The notes under the pieces: model-generated
The model's input: only the letters and a program-made list of their open reading frames with translations
Databases searched by the model: none
Told to the model about the DNA's origin: nothing
Made by a program: the position numbers and the translations under genes
Shown: positions 1-9,069 of the stretch, piece by piece
How positions within the stretch are numbered: the stretch's first letter is position 1
Layout of the letters: each line of letters opens with the position of its first letter
Source of the DNA: Streptococcus oricebi
Lineage (GTDB): Bacteria > Bacillota > Bacilli > Lactobacillales > Streptococcaceae
Direction of reading: 5' to 3'
Assembly (NCBI RefSeq): GCF_017883985.1
Contig: NZ_PRDG01000001.1
Coordinates: forward strand, 463,024 to 527,023
Length of the DNA: 64,000 nucleotides

Positions 1-385
1 CTCCTGCATTTCTTGCTCGGATAATCTGTTTTTCATCAATGATAAAGTCCTTATTGAGAGTCGGAATCTTGATTTGAGCAGAAATTTCCCGCAGATAATC
101 CAGATGGCCCTTAAAGAAAAGTTCATCGGTTAAGACAGAAATCATGGCTGCCCCGGCTCCTTCATAGAGCTTGGCCTGCTGGACCAAGTCCAAATCAAGA
201 TTGATGTCTCCCATACTAGGACTAGCCTTTTTTACCTCGGCTATGACTTGTAATTTTTCTGGATGACTCTTTACATAGTCATAAAAGGAATAGGTCTGCC
301 TGAGGGGCTTTAGTCTTTCGGTCGGCATTTGGGCCAGTTCCAATTTTTTTTGCTGGATAATGGTCTCTAGGAAATCTTTTGTCAT
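1..385 (-). CDS. trpC: Indole-3-glycerol-phosphate synthase, N-terminal part (cut by window edge)
   Basis: The minus-strand frame from the ATG at 385 reads [14 protein letters not shown] and later [16 protein letters not shown], the phosphate-binding and catalytic-lysine region typical of TrpC. The enzyme closes the indole ring of carboxyphenylaminodeoxyribulose phosphate in tryptophan synthesis. Only about 128 N-terminal residues are present; the rest lies outside the window. The ATG overlaps the trpD stop (ATGA), so translation is probably coupled. The distal genes trpF, trpB and trpA are expected beyond the edge but are not visible. Confidence 0.93.
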   Translation of the reverse strand, partial: MTKDFLETIIQQKKLELAQMPTERLKPLRQTYSFYDYVKSHPEKLQVIAEVKKASPSMGDINLDLDLVQQAKLYEGAGAAMISVLTDELFFKGHLDYLREISAQIKIPTLNKDFIIDEKQIIRARNAG

Positions 386-1386
386 CTTTGGTACTCCTGT
401 AAGCGTCTTAATTTCTCATAGGCCCGACCGTCTGCAATCACCTCACGAGCCAGAGCAAGGCCTTCTTTGATTGTGCTAGCCTTACCATTGGCGTAAAAGC
501 CAAGACCAGCATTGAGGACCGTCATTTCTAGATAGGGACTAGCCTGATTTTTGAGAACCGCCTCTAATATTTCAGCATTTTCCCTAGCATCTCCTCCTCG
601 AATCGCCTCCAAGGACTGGCGCTCCATTCCCAAATCCTCTGGCTCAAAGCTCTGGAGATGAATTTCTCCTGCCTCAAGGAGGGCCAGCTGGGTCCTCCCA
701 TGCAGGCCAGCTTCATCCATCCCTTGAGGACCAGTCAGAACCAGGGCCCGCCTCCGGCCCATATTATTCAAGACCTGGGCGGTACTCTCCAGCAAGTCCG
801 GCCGACTGAGACCCAGAAGCTGACTATCCAGATTCATAGGGTGAATCAGGGGGCCAGTCAAGTTCATGATAGTTGGGATACCCAAGGCTAGACGGGCTGG
901 CATAATGTACTTCATGGCTGGGTGCATGTTTTTAGCAAAGAGAAAGATGAGGCCAGTTTTGGCAAAAATCTCTCCTAATTCTTGGGGCGACATATTGATG
1001 TTGATACCCAGAGCCTCTAGAACATCGGCCGAACCAGACTTGGAAGAGATGGAGCGATTGCCATGCTTGGCCATCTGAATTCCTCCACCCGAAAGGACAA
1101 AGGCTGCTGTGGTTGAGACATTAAAGCTACCAGACTGATCTCCGCCCGTCCCGCAATTATCCATGACCCCTTCTACTGTCGTAGGAATAGACAGGGCATG
1201 CTCTTTCATCACCTGGGCTAGGGCAGTCCGCTCCTCAACCGTCTCTCCCTTCATCTTCAAGCCCAGCAAGAGGGCCGTAATCTGGGATTCGCTGACTTGG
1301 CCAGTTACGATTTTCTCGATAACTGCCCTCATTTCCAACCCTGTCAAATCTTCAAAGTTGGCTAATTTTCCAATGATTTCTTTCAT
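382..1386 (-). CDS. trpD: Anthranilate phosphoribosyltransferase
   Basis: The 334-residue protein transfers phosphoribose from PRPP to anthranilate, the second step of tryptophan synthesis. Family signatures are visible: the PRPP loop [17 protein letters not shown] near residues 77-93, then [21 protein letters not shown] and the later region with [10 protein letters not shown]. Length matches stand-alone TrpD (about 330-345), so it is not fused to TrpG as in enteric bacteria. It lies 4 nt after trpG and overlaps trpC by 4 nt, inside the E-G-D-C operon controlled by the T-box leader at 3354-3729. Confidence 0.97.
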   Translation of the reverse strand: MKEIIGKLANFEDLTGLEMRAVIEKIVTGQVSESQITALLLGLKMKGETVEERTALAQVMKEHALSIPTTVEGVMDNCGTGGDQSGSFNVSTTAAFVLSGGGIQMAKHGNRSISSKSGSADVLEALGININMSPQELGEIFAKTGLIFLFAKNMHPAMKYIMPARLALGIPTIMNLTGPLIHPMNLDSQLLGLSRPDLLESTAQVLNNMGRRRALVLTGPQGMDEAGLHGRTQLALLEAGEIHLQSFEPEDLGMERQSLEAIRGGDARENAEILEAVLKNQASPYLEMTVLNAGLGFYANGKASTIKEGLALAREVIADGRAYEKLRRLQEYQR

Positions 1387-1390
1387 AAGC

Positions 1391-1960
1391 CTACCCTTCC
1401 TTTACTAGGTCGATAAAATTCTTAATGGAGGCCAGACCATCTGGCGTTCCAATGCTTTCTGGATGGTATTGAAAACCATAGATGGGCAAGCTAGAGTGTT
1501 GAATCGCCATAATAGCCCCATCATCCATCGAGCGGGCTGTCACTTCAAAGTCAGCCGGCGGCTCCTCCACCAAGAGACTGTGGTAGCGCATGACCTCCTG
1601 TTGGTCGCTTAGACCGCGATAAAGAGGGGATTCCGCTTCAAATTGAATTTTACTTTGCTTTCCATGCATAACCTTGGGAGCCAGACCCAGCCTACCCCCA
1701 AAAACTTCAGCAATAGCCTGGTGGCCCAGACAGATCCCTAAAATCGGTTTTTTCTCCGCAAAATCTCTAATCATCTGCTCCATTTCCCCCGCGTCGGCTG
1801 GCCAGCCTGGACCGGGTGAAAAGACCAGGGCCTTAGCCTCTTGGGCCGCTTGATAAAGGGCCGGATCATCATTGCGCAAAACCTTGACCTCAGCAAAGGT
1901 CCCGATATATTGGGCCAAATTATAGGTAAAAGAATCATAGTTGTCAATCAATAATATCAT
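1391..1960 (-). CDS. trpG: Anthranilate synthase component II (glutamine amidotransferase)
   Basis: The 189-residue class I glutamine amidotransferase supplies ammonia to TrpE. It begins [18 protein letters not shown] and carries the oxyanion motif PGPGWP, the nucleophile Cys in [15 protein letters not shown] and the His-Glu pair in [11 protein letters not shown] dual role with aminodeoxychorismate synthase (PabA) is possible in Firmicutes, but its position between trpE and trpD favours tryptophan synthesis. The start ATG overlaps the trpE stop by 4 nt. Confidence 0.96.
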   Translation of the reverse strand: MILLIDNYDSFTYNLAQYIGTFAEVKVLRNDDPALYQAAQEAKALVFSPGPGWPADAGEMEQMIRDFAEKKPILGICLGHQAIAEVFGGRLGLAPKVMHGKQSKIQFEAESPLYRGLSDQQEVMRYHSLLVEEPPADFEVTARSMDDGAIMAIQHSSLPIYGFQYHPESIGTPDGLASIKNFIDLVKEG

Positions 1961-3315
1961 AAACGGTCTCCTATCTTGGTCATAGCCTTGGCCTTATTTA
2001 TCGTTTCTTGGTATTCATTGGCTGGAAGGGAATCATAGACAATACCAGCCCCAGCTTGGACATAGGCCCGGCCAGCCTTTAAAATCATGGTCCGGATGGC
2101 AATGGCCAAATCCATGTCTCCAGTAGCAGACAGATAACCGATAGCCCCAGCGTAAATACCTCTTTTCTCCTTTTCTAATTCATAGATTCGTTTCATGGCC
2201 CGAATCTTGGGTGCTCCAGAGACTGTCCCCGCAGGCAGGGTTGATTTGAGGGCATCCATGGCCGTCAAATCAGGCAGGAGCTGGCCCTGAACGACACTGG
2301 TCAAGTGCATGACATAGCGAAAATGCTCCACCTCCATATACTTGCTGATTTGAACACTATTGATTTGGGAAATCTTACCCAAATCATTGCGACCCAAGTC
2401 CACCAACATCCGGTGTTCAGCCACTTCCTTCTCGTCTGCCAAGAGATCCTCAGCCAGCAGGCGATCTTCCTGCTCGTCCTTTCCCCTAGGTCTAGTTCCC
2501 GCAATGGGATTGGTCGTCACCAGACCATCCTTGACGGAAACCAAGCTCTCTGGACTGGCTCCGATAACCTGGTAATCACCAAAATCATAGAAGTAAAGGT
2601 AGTTGGAAGGATTGGTCACCCTTAAATTGCGGTAATAATCCAAGGGCTGACCGCTAAAATCGGCTGAAAAGCGCTGACTCAATACGCACTGGAACATATC
2701 CCCTTGCCGAATCAAGGCCTTAGCCTGATCAACCATCTCCTCAAAAGCCTGGGCCTCCAGATGATTTTTAAAGTGGAGACTTTCCAAGTCTTGCTCTGAA
2801 AATTCCGCAGAACTAGGCTCCTTTAATTGTTCCAAAACAGCCTCTAAACTCGCCTTTAAGTCGGCTTCTGTCCGTTGGCTATAAAGAGACTCCTCTACCA
2901 GATAAATCCTCTCCTTCTTATGGTCAAAGATGAGATAACTCTCATAGACAAAAAAGTGCATATCTGGTGTTCCGATAATATCTGGTGGAAGCTCTCCGAT
3001 ATCCTCATAGAGGGCAATCATATCATAGCCCACAAAGCCGATAGCCCCACCACTAAAGGGAAGCTGACTAGCCTCCTTCTTTTTAACCGTCAGTTGGTGG
3101 AGATAGTCCAAGGGATCCGCCTCAAGGACTTGGCCATTTTTCCAGAGCTGGCCATCCTCATACTTGATTTCAAAGACGGGATTATAGGCTAAAATGGAAA
3201 AGCGGGCATTCTCCTTATCGCGAGGAATACTCTCCAAAATCACCTTATGCTCTCCCTTGATTCGCATATAAGCAAGAATCGGGGTTAAAATATCTGCTGG
3301 TAAAACTTTCTGCAT
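1957..3315 (-). CDS. trpE: Anthranilate synthase component I
   Basis: The 452-residue chorismate-utilising enzyme makes anthranilate from chorismate with ammonia from TrpG. The C-terminal chorismate-binding domain is clear: GDMFQCVLSQRF, SPESLVSV, PIAGTRPRGKDEQED, DLGRNDLGKI, LPAGTVSGAPKIRAM and the terminal GAGIVYDS. The N-terminal ILES segment near residue 28 corresponds to the site where tryptophan inhibits the enzyme in the family. It is the first gene after the tandem T-box leader, with upstream sequence AGAAAGGAAGAAAGATG giving a good ribosome-binding site. Confidence 0.97.
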   Translation of the reverse strand: MQKVLPADILTPILAYMRIKGEHKVILESIPRDKENARFSILAYNPVFEIKYEDGQLWKNGQVLEADPLDYLHQLTVKKKEASQLPFSGGAIGFVGYDMIALYEDIGELPPDIIGTPDMHFFVYESYLIFDHKKERIYLVEESLYSQRTEADLKASLEAVLEQLKEPSSAEFSEQDLESLHFKNHLEAQAFEEMVDQAKALIRQGDMFQCVLSQRFSADFSGQPLDYYRNLRVTNPSNYLYFYDFGDYQVIGASPESLVSVKDGLVTTNPIAGTRPRGKDEQEDRLLAEDLLADEKEVAEHRMLVDLGRNDLGKISQINSVQISKYMEVEHFRYVMHLTSVVQGQLLPDLTAMDALKSTLPAGTVSGAPKIRAMKRIYELEKEKRGIYAGAIGYLSATGDMDLAIAIRTMILKAGRAYVQAGAGIVYDSLPANEYQETINKAKAMTKIGDRL

Positions 3316-3353
3316 CTTTCTTCCTTTCTATCAAGCCAAGGAGCAGGCCAAGC

Positions 3354-3480
3354 AAAAAGCCCACACACAAATAAACTGTGTGAGGGCGATAGCCGCGGTG
3401 CCACCTCATTTATGGAGAAACTCCATCTCTCTACCTTGTCACTAGCGTCAACTACTAAGCAAGAGGCTCCCCACCAGGCT
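3354..3480 (-). promoter_or_regulatory. Second, partial T-box module (antiterminator/terminator without Stem I)
   Basis: On the minus strand the T-box core AGGTGGCACCGCG lies at 3406-3394, followed by a terminator hairpin at 3387-3359 (GCCCTCACACAG with CTGTGTGTGGGC-like arms) and a T-run. Only about 75 nt separate it from the terminator of the first T-box, too little for a Stem I. No specifier loop or loop E is seen. It looks like a duplication of the 3' half of the upstream T-box. Confidence 0.8.
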
Positions 3481-3481
3481 A

Positions 3482-3729
3482 CAAAAAAGCCCACACACAG
3501 AAAAACTGTGCGAGGGCGTCTGATAAGCAACGCGGTGCCACCTCATTCATGGAAAATTCCATCTCTTTGTCTTGTCGAGCAACAAGCTGCACTGTAAGGT
3601 GTGCTCACCGAATTCTTATTGTTTCAAATTCATCTTCATTCCATCAGCCCATTTCCTAGATTCCTATTACTTGTTCGCAGCAACCACAAGCTCCCTGAAA
3701 ATAAGAAATCTATTACTTTTCTGATGATT
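3482..3729 (-). promoter_or_regulatory. Tryptophan T-box riboswitch (complete, UGG specifier)
   Basis: The minus-strand leader folds as a T-box. A basal stem CATCAG/CTGATG and an upper stem AGATTTC/GAATCT enclose an internal loop with AAGTAAT on the 5' side and the specifier TGG at 3651-3649 on the 3' side. A distal stem-loop CTTGTGGTTGCTGCGAACAAG follows. The core AGGTGGCACCGCG is at 3543-3531 and the terminator at 3516-3482. The N of TGGN is C, matching discriminator G73 expected for tRNA-Trp. Uncharged tRNA-Trp should therefore allow read-through into trpE. Confidence 0.92.
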
Positions 3730-3735
3730 TCCTCT

Positions 3736-3764
3736 ATTATAGAACCTTATTCCTTATTTGTCAA
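3736..3764 (-). promoter_or_regulatory. trp operon promoter
   Basis: The minus strand has a perfect sigma-A promoter: TTGACA at 3764-3759, a 17-nt spacer and TATAAT at 3741-3736. Predicted transcription start is near 3729, just before the T-box Stem I. Confidence 0.93.
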
Positions 3765-3829
3765 TAGTTTTCTGTAAAAGGAGCCTTTTAAAGATGAAAT
3801 CCAAGCAAAATCCGAACTTTTATCGATTA

Positions 3830-4354
3830 TTAGGAAGATTTTTTTGTTTTTTGCCAGCAAGCATAGCTCTTTTGAAAGACCAGCCAGGCCAGATAGCCTC
3901 CCAGGGTATTGGTCCAAAGGTCGTCCAACTCAAAGACTCGATTGGCATCCAGGAAAAAGTCCAAAAGCAGCTGACTACATTCAATAAAAAGGCTGATGGA
4001 AAAGCTGAGAACTAGAACTCTTTTGAGCCTCCTGAGGGCCGGATAGATCCAGAGGAGCTGGAGGATTAGGGGGAAAAGCAAAAAGATATTCATCAAGTTT
4101 TGAATGATGATTTTAAAGAGTTGGAGACCCGTCGTGACCTGGCCCAGATTAACCAGGGAATTAAAGGGGACTAAAAGGACCACCAACCGGCCAAAGTGCT
4201 GGATACCTGGTGTTTCCATACCATCTGATACTTGCGGCAAGAAGCACATCAGAGCTAGCAACACCAAGTAAAGAATAATCCCCCCTCTTAAAAGGAGGCC
4301 AGCCTTGCTAGTTAACTGAGCATCTTCCTCCAAGTTCCAGTCTACTTTTTTCAT
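3830..4354 (-). CDS. VanZ-like membrane protein
   Basis: The 174-residue protein has about four to five hydrophobic helices (residues roughly 21-40, 60-76, 82-105, 111-133 and 145-160) and the VanZ-family C-terminal pattern SLFIECSQLLLDFF followed by FELDDLWTNTLGGYLAW. VanZ relatives are membrane proteins of mostly unknown role; the founding member gives low-level teicoplanin resistance, but no such function is implied here. It stands alone between the trp promoter and yutD, with GGAGG upstream of the start. Confidence 0.8.
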   Translation of the reverse strand: MKKVDWNLEEDAQLTSKAGLLLRGGIILYLVLLALMCFLPQVSDGMETPGIQHFGRLVVLLVPFNSLVNLGQVTTGLQLFKIIIQNLMNIFLLFPLILQLLWIYPALRRLKRVLVLSFSISLFIECSQLLLDFFLDANRVFELDDLWTNTLGGYLAWLVFQKSYACWQKTKKSS

Positions 4355-4433
4355 CGCTCCTCCTTTCTAGTCCAGGCCTGACTCCGTAAAGTCAGAGTAG
4401 GACAAGAGCGCCTAAACTAAGCGCTTCTCCTTC

Positions 4434-4997
4434 TTATTTTTGTCGGATGACAAAATGGCGATTGCCCTCCTTGGCCTTGGGCTGCTTAGGCTTTTGATTT
4501 CTTCCCTGCTTTTTGGTTTGCTTGCCTGCCTTCTTTTGCTCCCGCCGATTGTCCCAGTCTTTCTCTCGGTTAAAGCGGGGCTGTCTATTCCGTTTGGGCT
4601 TGGCCTCACGCTCCCTTTTGGCTGGCGACTTCTTATCAAAGCTAGCCCGTCTCGGATTAGGATTTTTCAGGACAAAGTAGGCACAACCATAGTTGCAATA
4701 CTCCAGCAGGTAGTCTTCTAGACGGCTAATCCTGTTGCTAGTCGCTTGCTCCCTCTCATCCTTATAAAAACCACGCAGGCGGAGTTGCTCATTCCCCCAG
4801 TCTCCGACAATATAGTCAAACTTGGTCAAAATTTCTGAAAAACGCTGGTTAAAGGCTGTCAAATCAAAGCCCTCACGGTAGTTATCAACCAACTGCAATT
4901 CGATTTTGTCAGTCATGATTTGACTACCGACTTGTTTAAATTCTGGTCCAGGAAATTTATTATAATTGTATAATTCAGCTGCAATTTCTTTACGCAT
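4434..4997 (-). CDS. YutD-like (DUF1027) protein
   Basis: The N-terminal 110 residues match the small YutD family found across Firmicutes (LVDNYREGFDLTAFNQRFSE, YIVGDWGNEQLRLRGFY, LEDYLLEYCNYGCAYFVLKN). Its function is unknown. The C-terminal 75 residues are a highly basic, low-complexity Lys/Arg/Gln tail (KSPAKREREAKPKRNRQPRF), which suggests contact with nucleic acid; that is inference. Near 4390-4430 there is a weak hairpin (AGCGC arms) but no convincing T-run. Confidence 0.82.
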   Translation of the reverse strand: MRKEIAAELYNYNKFPGPEFKQVGSQIMTDKIELQLVDNYREGFDLTAFNQRFSEILTKFDYIVGDWGNEQLRLRGFYKDEREQATSNRISRLEDYLLEYCNYGCAYFVLKNPNPRRASFDKKSPAKREREAKPKRNRQPRFNREKDWDNRREQKKAGKQTKKQGRNQKPKQPKAKEGNRHFVIRQK

Positions 4998-5114
4998 AAG
5001 ATTCTCTTTCCTCGTTCTAATCTAACTCCTCTATTATACTATAAAATTGGCTGGATAGGCCCTTTTACCAAAACTTTTTCAATTCTAGGCAACTAAATAG
5101 CCCCAGACAGAAAA

Positions 5115-5145
5115 GAGACCTAGACCAGCAAGCCAGTCTAGATCT
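5115..5145 (-). terminator. Terminator downstream of ritR
   Basis: Inverted repeat AGATCTAGAC / GTCTAGGTCT with a 10-11 nt loop, followed by TTTT on the minus strand; a T-run on the other side makes it potentially bidirectional. It separates ritR from the yutD-like gene. Confidence 0.85.
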
Positions 5146-5172
5146 TTCTTTTTTTCCTAGATAAAATCAGCC

Positions 5173-5862
5173 CTAATCCTGCATGGCATAGCCTACACCG
5201 CGTACTGTCTTGATGTAGCTGGGCTGTCCTGCTACATCAATCTTGCTGCGGATATAGCGGATATAGACATCCACCACATTGGTCTCCATGCTGGTCTCAT
5301 ATTTCCAGACCCGATCCAGTAGCTGCTCACGACTAAGTACCGTTTTACTTCCCATCAGGGTTGCGAGAAGGTCATATTCCCGCCTAGTCAGGACAATGAC
5401 CTCTTCCCCACGATAGACGATATGGTTTTTAACATCAATTCGCAGATTGCGATAAGAAGTCGGCACCTTCATCTGACTACAATGCTGGTCGATAAAATCC
5501 CGCCCCCGAAAAATCGTTGAGACCTTTTCAATCAAATCATTGATGATGAAGGGCTTAACCATATAAGAAACTGCGAAACGCTGAATCCGCTCGGCCGAAG
5601 ATTCAATCTCTTCTCGACTGGCCATGACAATGATGACCGAGGCCGGTTTAATGACTCCCAGTCGCTCAGCAAATTCAGCCGCTGTCCAATCTTTTAAGTC
5701 ATAGTTCAAAAGAAGGAGGTCATAATCATTTTCACTAGCCAAGTCGAGCCCAGCCTGGGCTGACTCCACTAAATCAACCAAGAAACCTTCCTTTTGCAAT
5801 TCTAGACTGACAAATCGTGCCAGATTTTTCTCGTTTTCAATCAATAAAATTCGCTTTGCCAT
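5173..5862 (-). CDS. ritR: Orphan response regulator RitR (redox-type, no phosphoacceptor Asp)
   Basis: The OmpR/PhoB-type regulator has a receiver domain (residues 1-120) and a winged-helix DNA-binding domain (about 135-229, ending SYIKTVRGVGYAMQD). From the start MAKRILLIENEKN, the phosphorylation position is Asn53 (DLLLLNYDL) instead of Asp, and Cys128 lies in the linker (DQHCSQ). Both features define pneumococcal RitR, a repressor of iron uptake that senses oxidation through Cys128. Gene order gnd-ritR also matches. I chose the ATG at 5862 because it gives the family N terminus; the open frame runs 12 codons further. No histidine kinase is adjacent, as expected for an orphan. Confidence 0.9.
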   Translation of the reverse strand: MAKRILLIENEKNLARFVSLELQKEGFLVDLVESAQAGLDLASENDYDLLLLNYDLKDWTAAEFAERLGVIKPASVIIVMASREEIESSAERIQRFAVSYMVKPFIINDLIEKVSTIFRGRDFIDQHCSQMKVPTSYRNLRIDVKNHIVYRGEEVIVLTRREYDLLATLMGSKTVLSREQLLDRVWKYETSMETNVVDVYIRYIRSKIDVAGQPSYIKTVRGVGYAMQD

Positions 5863-5896
5863 AGTCTTTCTCTTACTCGCTATCAAACTAGAAACC

Positions 5897-5927
5897 AAGG
5901 ACTTTTAAGCCTAGCTTTAAAAGTCCT
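5897..5927 (-). terminator. Hairpin between gnd and ritR
   Basis: AAGGACTTTTAA / TTTAAAAGTCCTT-type inverted repeat in the 100-bp gap. The clean T-run follows it only on the plus strand; on the minus strand it ends GGTTTC, so it is a weak attenuator or a processing site for a gnd-ritR transcript rather than a sure terminator. Confidence 0.5.
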
Positions 5928-5956
5928 TGCTTTTTATCTTAAGCCTTACTTAGAGC

Positions 5957-7378
5957 TTATTTTTCGTCATACCAAGAATAGTGGAAGGTTCCTTCCTTAT
6001 CCTTACGTTGGTAGGTATGCGCTCCAAAATAGTCTCTTTGAGCCTGAATAAGGTTGGCTGGCAAATCAGCTGAGCGGTAGCTGTCATAGTAAGTAATGGC
6101 AGCTGAGAAGGTTGGTACTGGCACTCCTGCTTGAACAGCCAAAGCAACAATATCACGAACGGCTTGTTGATATTTGCTAGTTACATCTAAGAAGTATTGA
6201 TCTAAGAGAAGGTTAGGAAGGTCCGCATCCCGATTGTAGGCATCCGTAATCTTTTGCAGGAAGCGCGAACGGATGATACAGCCAGCCCGCCAGATTGAAG
6301 CAATATCAGCAAATGGAAGGTCCCAATTATTTTCCTTGGAAGCCACGCGCAGTTGGGCAAAACCTTGAGCATAAGAGATAATTTTTGAGAAGTAGAGGGC
6401 CTGGCGAATCTTTTCAATCAATTCTGCCTTGTCTCCTTCAAACTTGTAGTTAGCCTGAGGCAAGACCTTGGCCGCATGGAGACGTTCTTCCTTATAGGTT
6501 GAGATATAGCGGGCAAAGACAGACTCGGTAATCAGAGACAAAGGAACTCCCAAATCTAGGGCAGACTGGCTAGTCCACTTACCTGTCCCCTTATTTCCAG
6601 CAGCGTCCAAGATATAATCTACAATTGGACCTTCTTGGCCTTCATCGTCCTTGCGAGTAAGGATATCAGAGGTAATTTCAATCAAGTAGCTGTCAAGCTC
6701 ACCCTGGTTCCACTCGGTAAAGATTTCAGCCATTTCTTGAGCTGATAGACCTAGAAGGTTTTTCATCAAGTCATAACTTTCGGCGATAAGCTGCATATCC
6801 CCATATTCAATCCCATTGTGGACCATTTTGACATAGTGGCCTGCCCCATTTGGACCGATATAGGTCACACAAGGAGCCCCATCCTCAGGTGCCTTGGCTG
6901 AAATTTCTTCCAAGACATCTGCCACCAATTCGTAGGCTTCTTTTTGTCCACCAGGCATGATAGAAGGCCCTTCAAGCGCTCCTTTTTCACCACCGGACAC
7001 CCCTGTTCCGATAAAGTTAATCCCTGAGTTTGCCAACTCTTCATTCCGACGAATGGTGTCCTCAAAGAAGGTATTTCCACCATCAATCAGAATATCTCCC
7101 TTATCCAGATAAGGAAGGAGGGCTTGAATAGTCGCATCTGTACCAGGACCGGCTTGGACCATGAGCATAATCCGTCTAGGCTTTTCGATTGACTTTACAA
7201 AAGACTCGATGTCATAGCTAGGCAGAAAATTCTTATCAGGGTGAGAAGCGATTACGTCTTCTGTCTTTTCCTTGCTGCGGTTAAAAATGGCTACACGATA
7301 GCCACGAGATTCAATATTGAGGGCGAGGTTACGACCCATAACGGCCATACCCACGACGCCAAAGTTTGCTTGTGTCAT
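5957..7378 (-). CDS. gnd: 6-phosphogluconate dehydrogenase (decarboxylating)
   Basis: The 473-residue enzyme oxidises 6-phosphogluconate to ribulose 5-phosphate and CO2 with NADP in the oxidative pentose phosphate pathway. It shows the nucleotide-binding start [26 protein letters not shown], the signature [21 protein letters not shown], catalytic Lys/His in [15 protein letters not shown] and the C-terminal tail ending YSWYDEK. Length is standard. The SD-like AGGAG sits only one base before the ATG, which is unusually close. Being next to ritR links NADPH supply with redox/iron control, as in pneumococcus. Confidence 0.97.
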   Translation of the reverse strand: MTQANFGVVGMAVMGRNLALNIESRGYRVAIFNRSKEKTEDVIASHPDKNFLPSYDIESFVKSIEKPRRIMLMVQAGPGTDATIQALLPYLDKGDILIDGGNTFFEDTIRRNEELANSGINFIGTGVSGGEKGALEGPSIMPGGQKEAYELVADVLEEISAKAPEDGAPCVTYIGPNGAGHYVKMVHNGIEYGDMQLIAESYDLMKNLLGLSAQEMAEIFTEWNQGELDSYLIEITSDILTRKDDEGQEGPIVDYILDAAGNKGTGKWTSQSALDLGVPLSLITESVFARYISTYKEERLHAAKVLPQANYKFEGDKAELIEKIRQALYFSKIISYAQGFAQLRVASKENNWDLPFADIASIWRAGCIIRSRFLQKITDAYNRDADLPNLLLDQYFLDVTSKYQQAVRDIVALAVQAGVPVPTFSAAITYYDSYRSADLPANLIQAQRDYFGAHTYQRKDKEGTFHYSWYDEK

Positions 7379-7451
7379 GTCATACTCCTATCTATTTTGT
7401 TTTATTTTATCATTTTATAGGCACAAATGAAAGTATTTTGTAATCGCTCTA

Positions 7452-7487
7452 AGTCAAAAAAACTCCGCTAGGGAGTTCTTTGACTTT
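7452..7487 (-). terminator. Terminator downstream of the flotillin gene
   Basis: Minus-strand hairpin GAACTCC-ctagc-GGAGTTTTTTT; the outer arms (AGTCAAA) extend into the flotillin stop codon. It ends the flotillin transcript before gnd. Confidence 0.85.
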
Positions 7488-8949
7488 AGTCATCTTGGGC
7501 TTCAATGACTGGGCTTTCTTCTTCCTTGGCCTTATTGACTGCTAGGTTGACTCCTAGGGCTCCGGTTAGAAGTTGACGAATATCAAATCCTGCCCCCTGG
7601 GAAACCTGGTCGATGCTTTGCATGATGTCGCCCACCATCTTGGCTGTATTGCCCTCACCGTACATGGTAATCTTGTCTACCTTGGTCAGAGGTTCAGCAA
7701 CAGCCCTTGCAATTTCTGGCAGCTTGTCCACCACCATTTCAGTAATGGCTGCTTCTTGCATCTTCTTCATCGCCTCGGCCTTTTGGTCCAGACCCTTGGC
7801 CTCAGCCTCTAATTTCAAGCGGATTGCTTCTGCCTCTGCCCGCCCCTTGGCTGCAATAGCTTCAGCTTCTTGCAACTGGGCGTATTTCTCAGCCTCAGCT
7901 TGAGCTTTACGTGCTTCGGCCTCTTTCTGACTTTCAAAGAGTTCGGCCTCAGCCTGACGTTGGCGCTCAATCAACTGGGCTTCTGCCGCTTGTTGACGTG
8001 AATACTTTTCAGCTTCGGCCTGCTTACGGATATTGGCGTCCAGCTCTTGCTCACGAACCTTAACCTCGCGCTCCTTGACTTCGGCTTCTTTTTCTTGTTT
8101 CATGATATTGGCTTCCGCCGCTACCCGTTCTTGCTCCCGTCTTTGAATCTCCGCTTCGATACCCATGGCCGCATCTGCCTTGGCTTGGGCAATATCCGCC
8201 TCCTGCTTCAAGGAAGCCTGTTTAAGTTTCAGCTCATTTTGCTTTTGGGCAATTTCCAAATCGGCTGCTACCCGCTTATCATTGGCCAGCTTGTCCTGTT
8301 CAGCCTCTACTTCCTTGCGTTCACGTTCGGCCTTGGCCTTGGCAATCAGGGCATCCTTTTTAATGGTTTCAACATTTTCAATCCCCAGATTATCAATGAC
8401 ACCCCCCTCATCTGAGAAAGATTGGACGGTAAAGGCGATGACTTCGAGTCCCATCTTGGCCAAGTCGGGTGCCACATTATCCTGGACCTTAGAGGCAAAT
8501 TCCTGCCGGTCGTTAACCATCTTGCGCAGCTCCATCTGCCCAATCACTTCCCGAAGATTTCCTTCCAGGACATCTTGGACCGAGTTAGAAATATCTTCTG
8601 TTTTCCAGTTAAGGAAGTTTTCCGCCGCCCTAGCAATCATCTCATCGGTTGTCCCGATTTTTAGCTTGACCGCTGCATCGGCCCGGACATTGATAAAGTC
8701 CAAAGTTGGTACTGACTCTGAGGTCCGAACATCTGTTGAGAATTGCTCAATATCCAGATAAGAGCGCTGTTCCACAAAGGGAATCATAAAACCTGCCTTG
8801 CCTCGCAAATGCCGCTGCTTACGCAGACCTGTAATCACAACTACCTCATTAGGCTTGGCATTGACATAACCCTTGACTAAAAGAATAATCAAGACCACAA
8901 AACCAATAATCACTGGAAAAATCCAAGTTGGAAAAACTTCAGCTTCCAT
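7486..8949 (-). CDS. floT: Flotillin-family (SPFH) membrane scaffold protein
   Basis: The 487-residue protein has one N-terminal membrane segment (about residues 8-27, FPVIIGFVVLIILLV), an SPFH/band-7 domain (about 30-200, with ITGLRKQRHLRGKAGFMIPF) and a long alanine/glutamate-rich coiled coil (about 205-400, repeats such as QRQAEAELFESQKEAEARKAQ), then a C-terminal flotillin segment ending near DD. Bacterial flotillins organise membrane microdomains. It appears monocistronic, with its own promoter and terminator. No NfeD-like partner gene is adjacent, although such partners are common in other Firmicutes. Confidence 0.9.
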   Translation of the reverse strand: MEAEVFPTWIFPVIIGFVVLIILLVKGYVNAKPNEVVVITGLRKQRHLRGKAGFMIPFVEQRSYLDIEQFSTDVRTSESVPTLDFINVRADAAVKLKIGTTDEMIARAAENFLNWKTEDISNSVQDVLEGNLREVIGQMELRKMVNDRQEFASKVQDNVAPDLAKMGLEVIAFTVQSFSDEGGVIDNLGIENVETIKKDALIAKAKAERERKEVEAEQDKLANDKRVAADLEIAQKQNELKLKQASLKQEADIAQAKADAAMGIEAEIQRREQERVAAEANIMKQEKEAEVKEREVKVREQELDANIRKQAEAEKYSRQQAAEAQLIERQRQAEAELFESQKEAEARKAQAEAEKYAQLQEAEAIAAKGRAEAEAIRLKLEAEAKGLDQKAEAMKKMQEAAITEMVVDKLPEIARAVAEPLTKVDKITMYGEGNTAKMVGDIMQSIDQVSQGAGFDIRQLLTGALGVNLAVNKAKEEESPVIEAQDD

Positions 8950-9006
8950 AAATCCACCTCTCTGATAAAAAATATTTTTGGTCAGATAAAAAATCTGCTA
9001 CTAAAA

Positions 9007-9035
9007 AGTATAACAGATTTTCAGAATCATTACAA
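9007..9035 (-). promoter_or_regulatory. Flotillin gene promoter
   Basis: Minus strand TTGTAA at 9035-9030, a 17-nt spacer and TATACT at 9012-9007, about 57 nt before the ATG; the ribosome-binding site is GAGAGGTGG. Confidence 0.8.
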
Positions 9036-9069
9036 TAATTTTACAAAAATATTTCAAGATTACTGATGA

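Noticed and set aside
3285-3530. Minus-strand 81-codon ORF in the trp leader containing adjacent Trp codons, like a leader peptide
   Set aside because: It spans both terminators and the T-box elements; the T-box explains control by tryptophan, and no ribosome-binding site supports it.
4380-4430. Possible terminator between the VanZ-like and YutD-like genes
   Set aside because: The arms (AGCGC / GCGCT) are short and there is no T-run; not strong enough to list.
8165-8761. 198-codon plus-strand ORF opposite the flotillin gene
   Set aside because: It is the complement of the coiled-coil repeats and has no RBS or recognisable family; a shadow frame.
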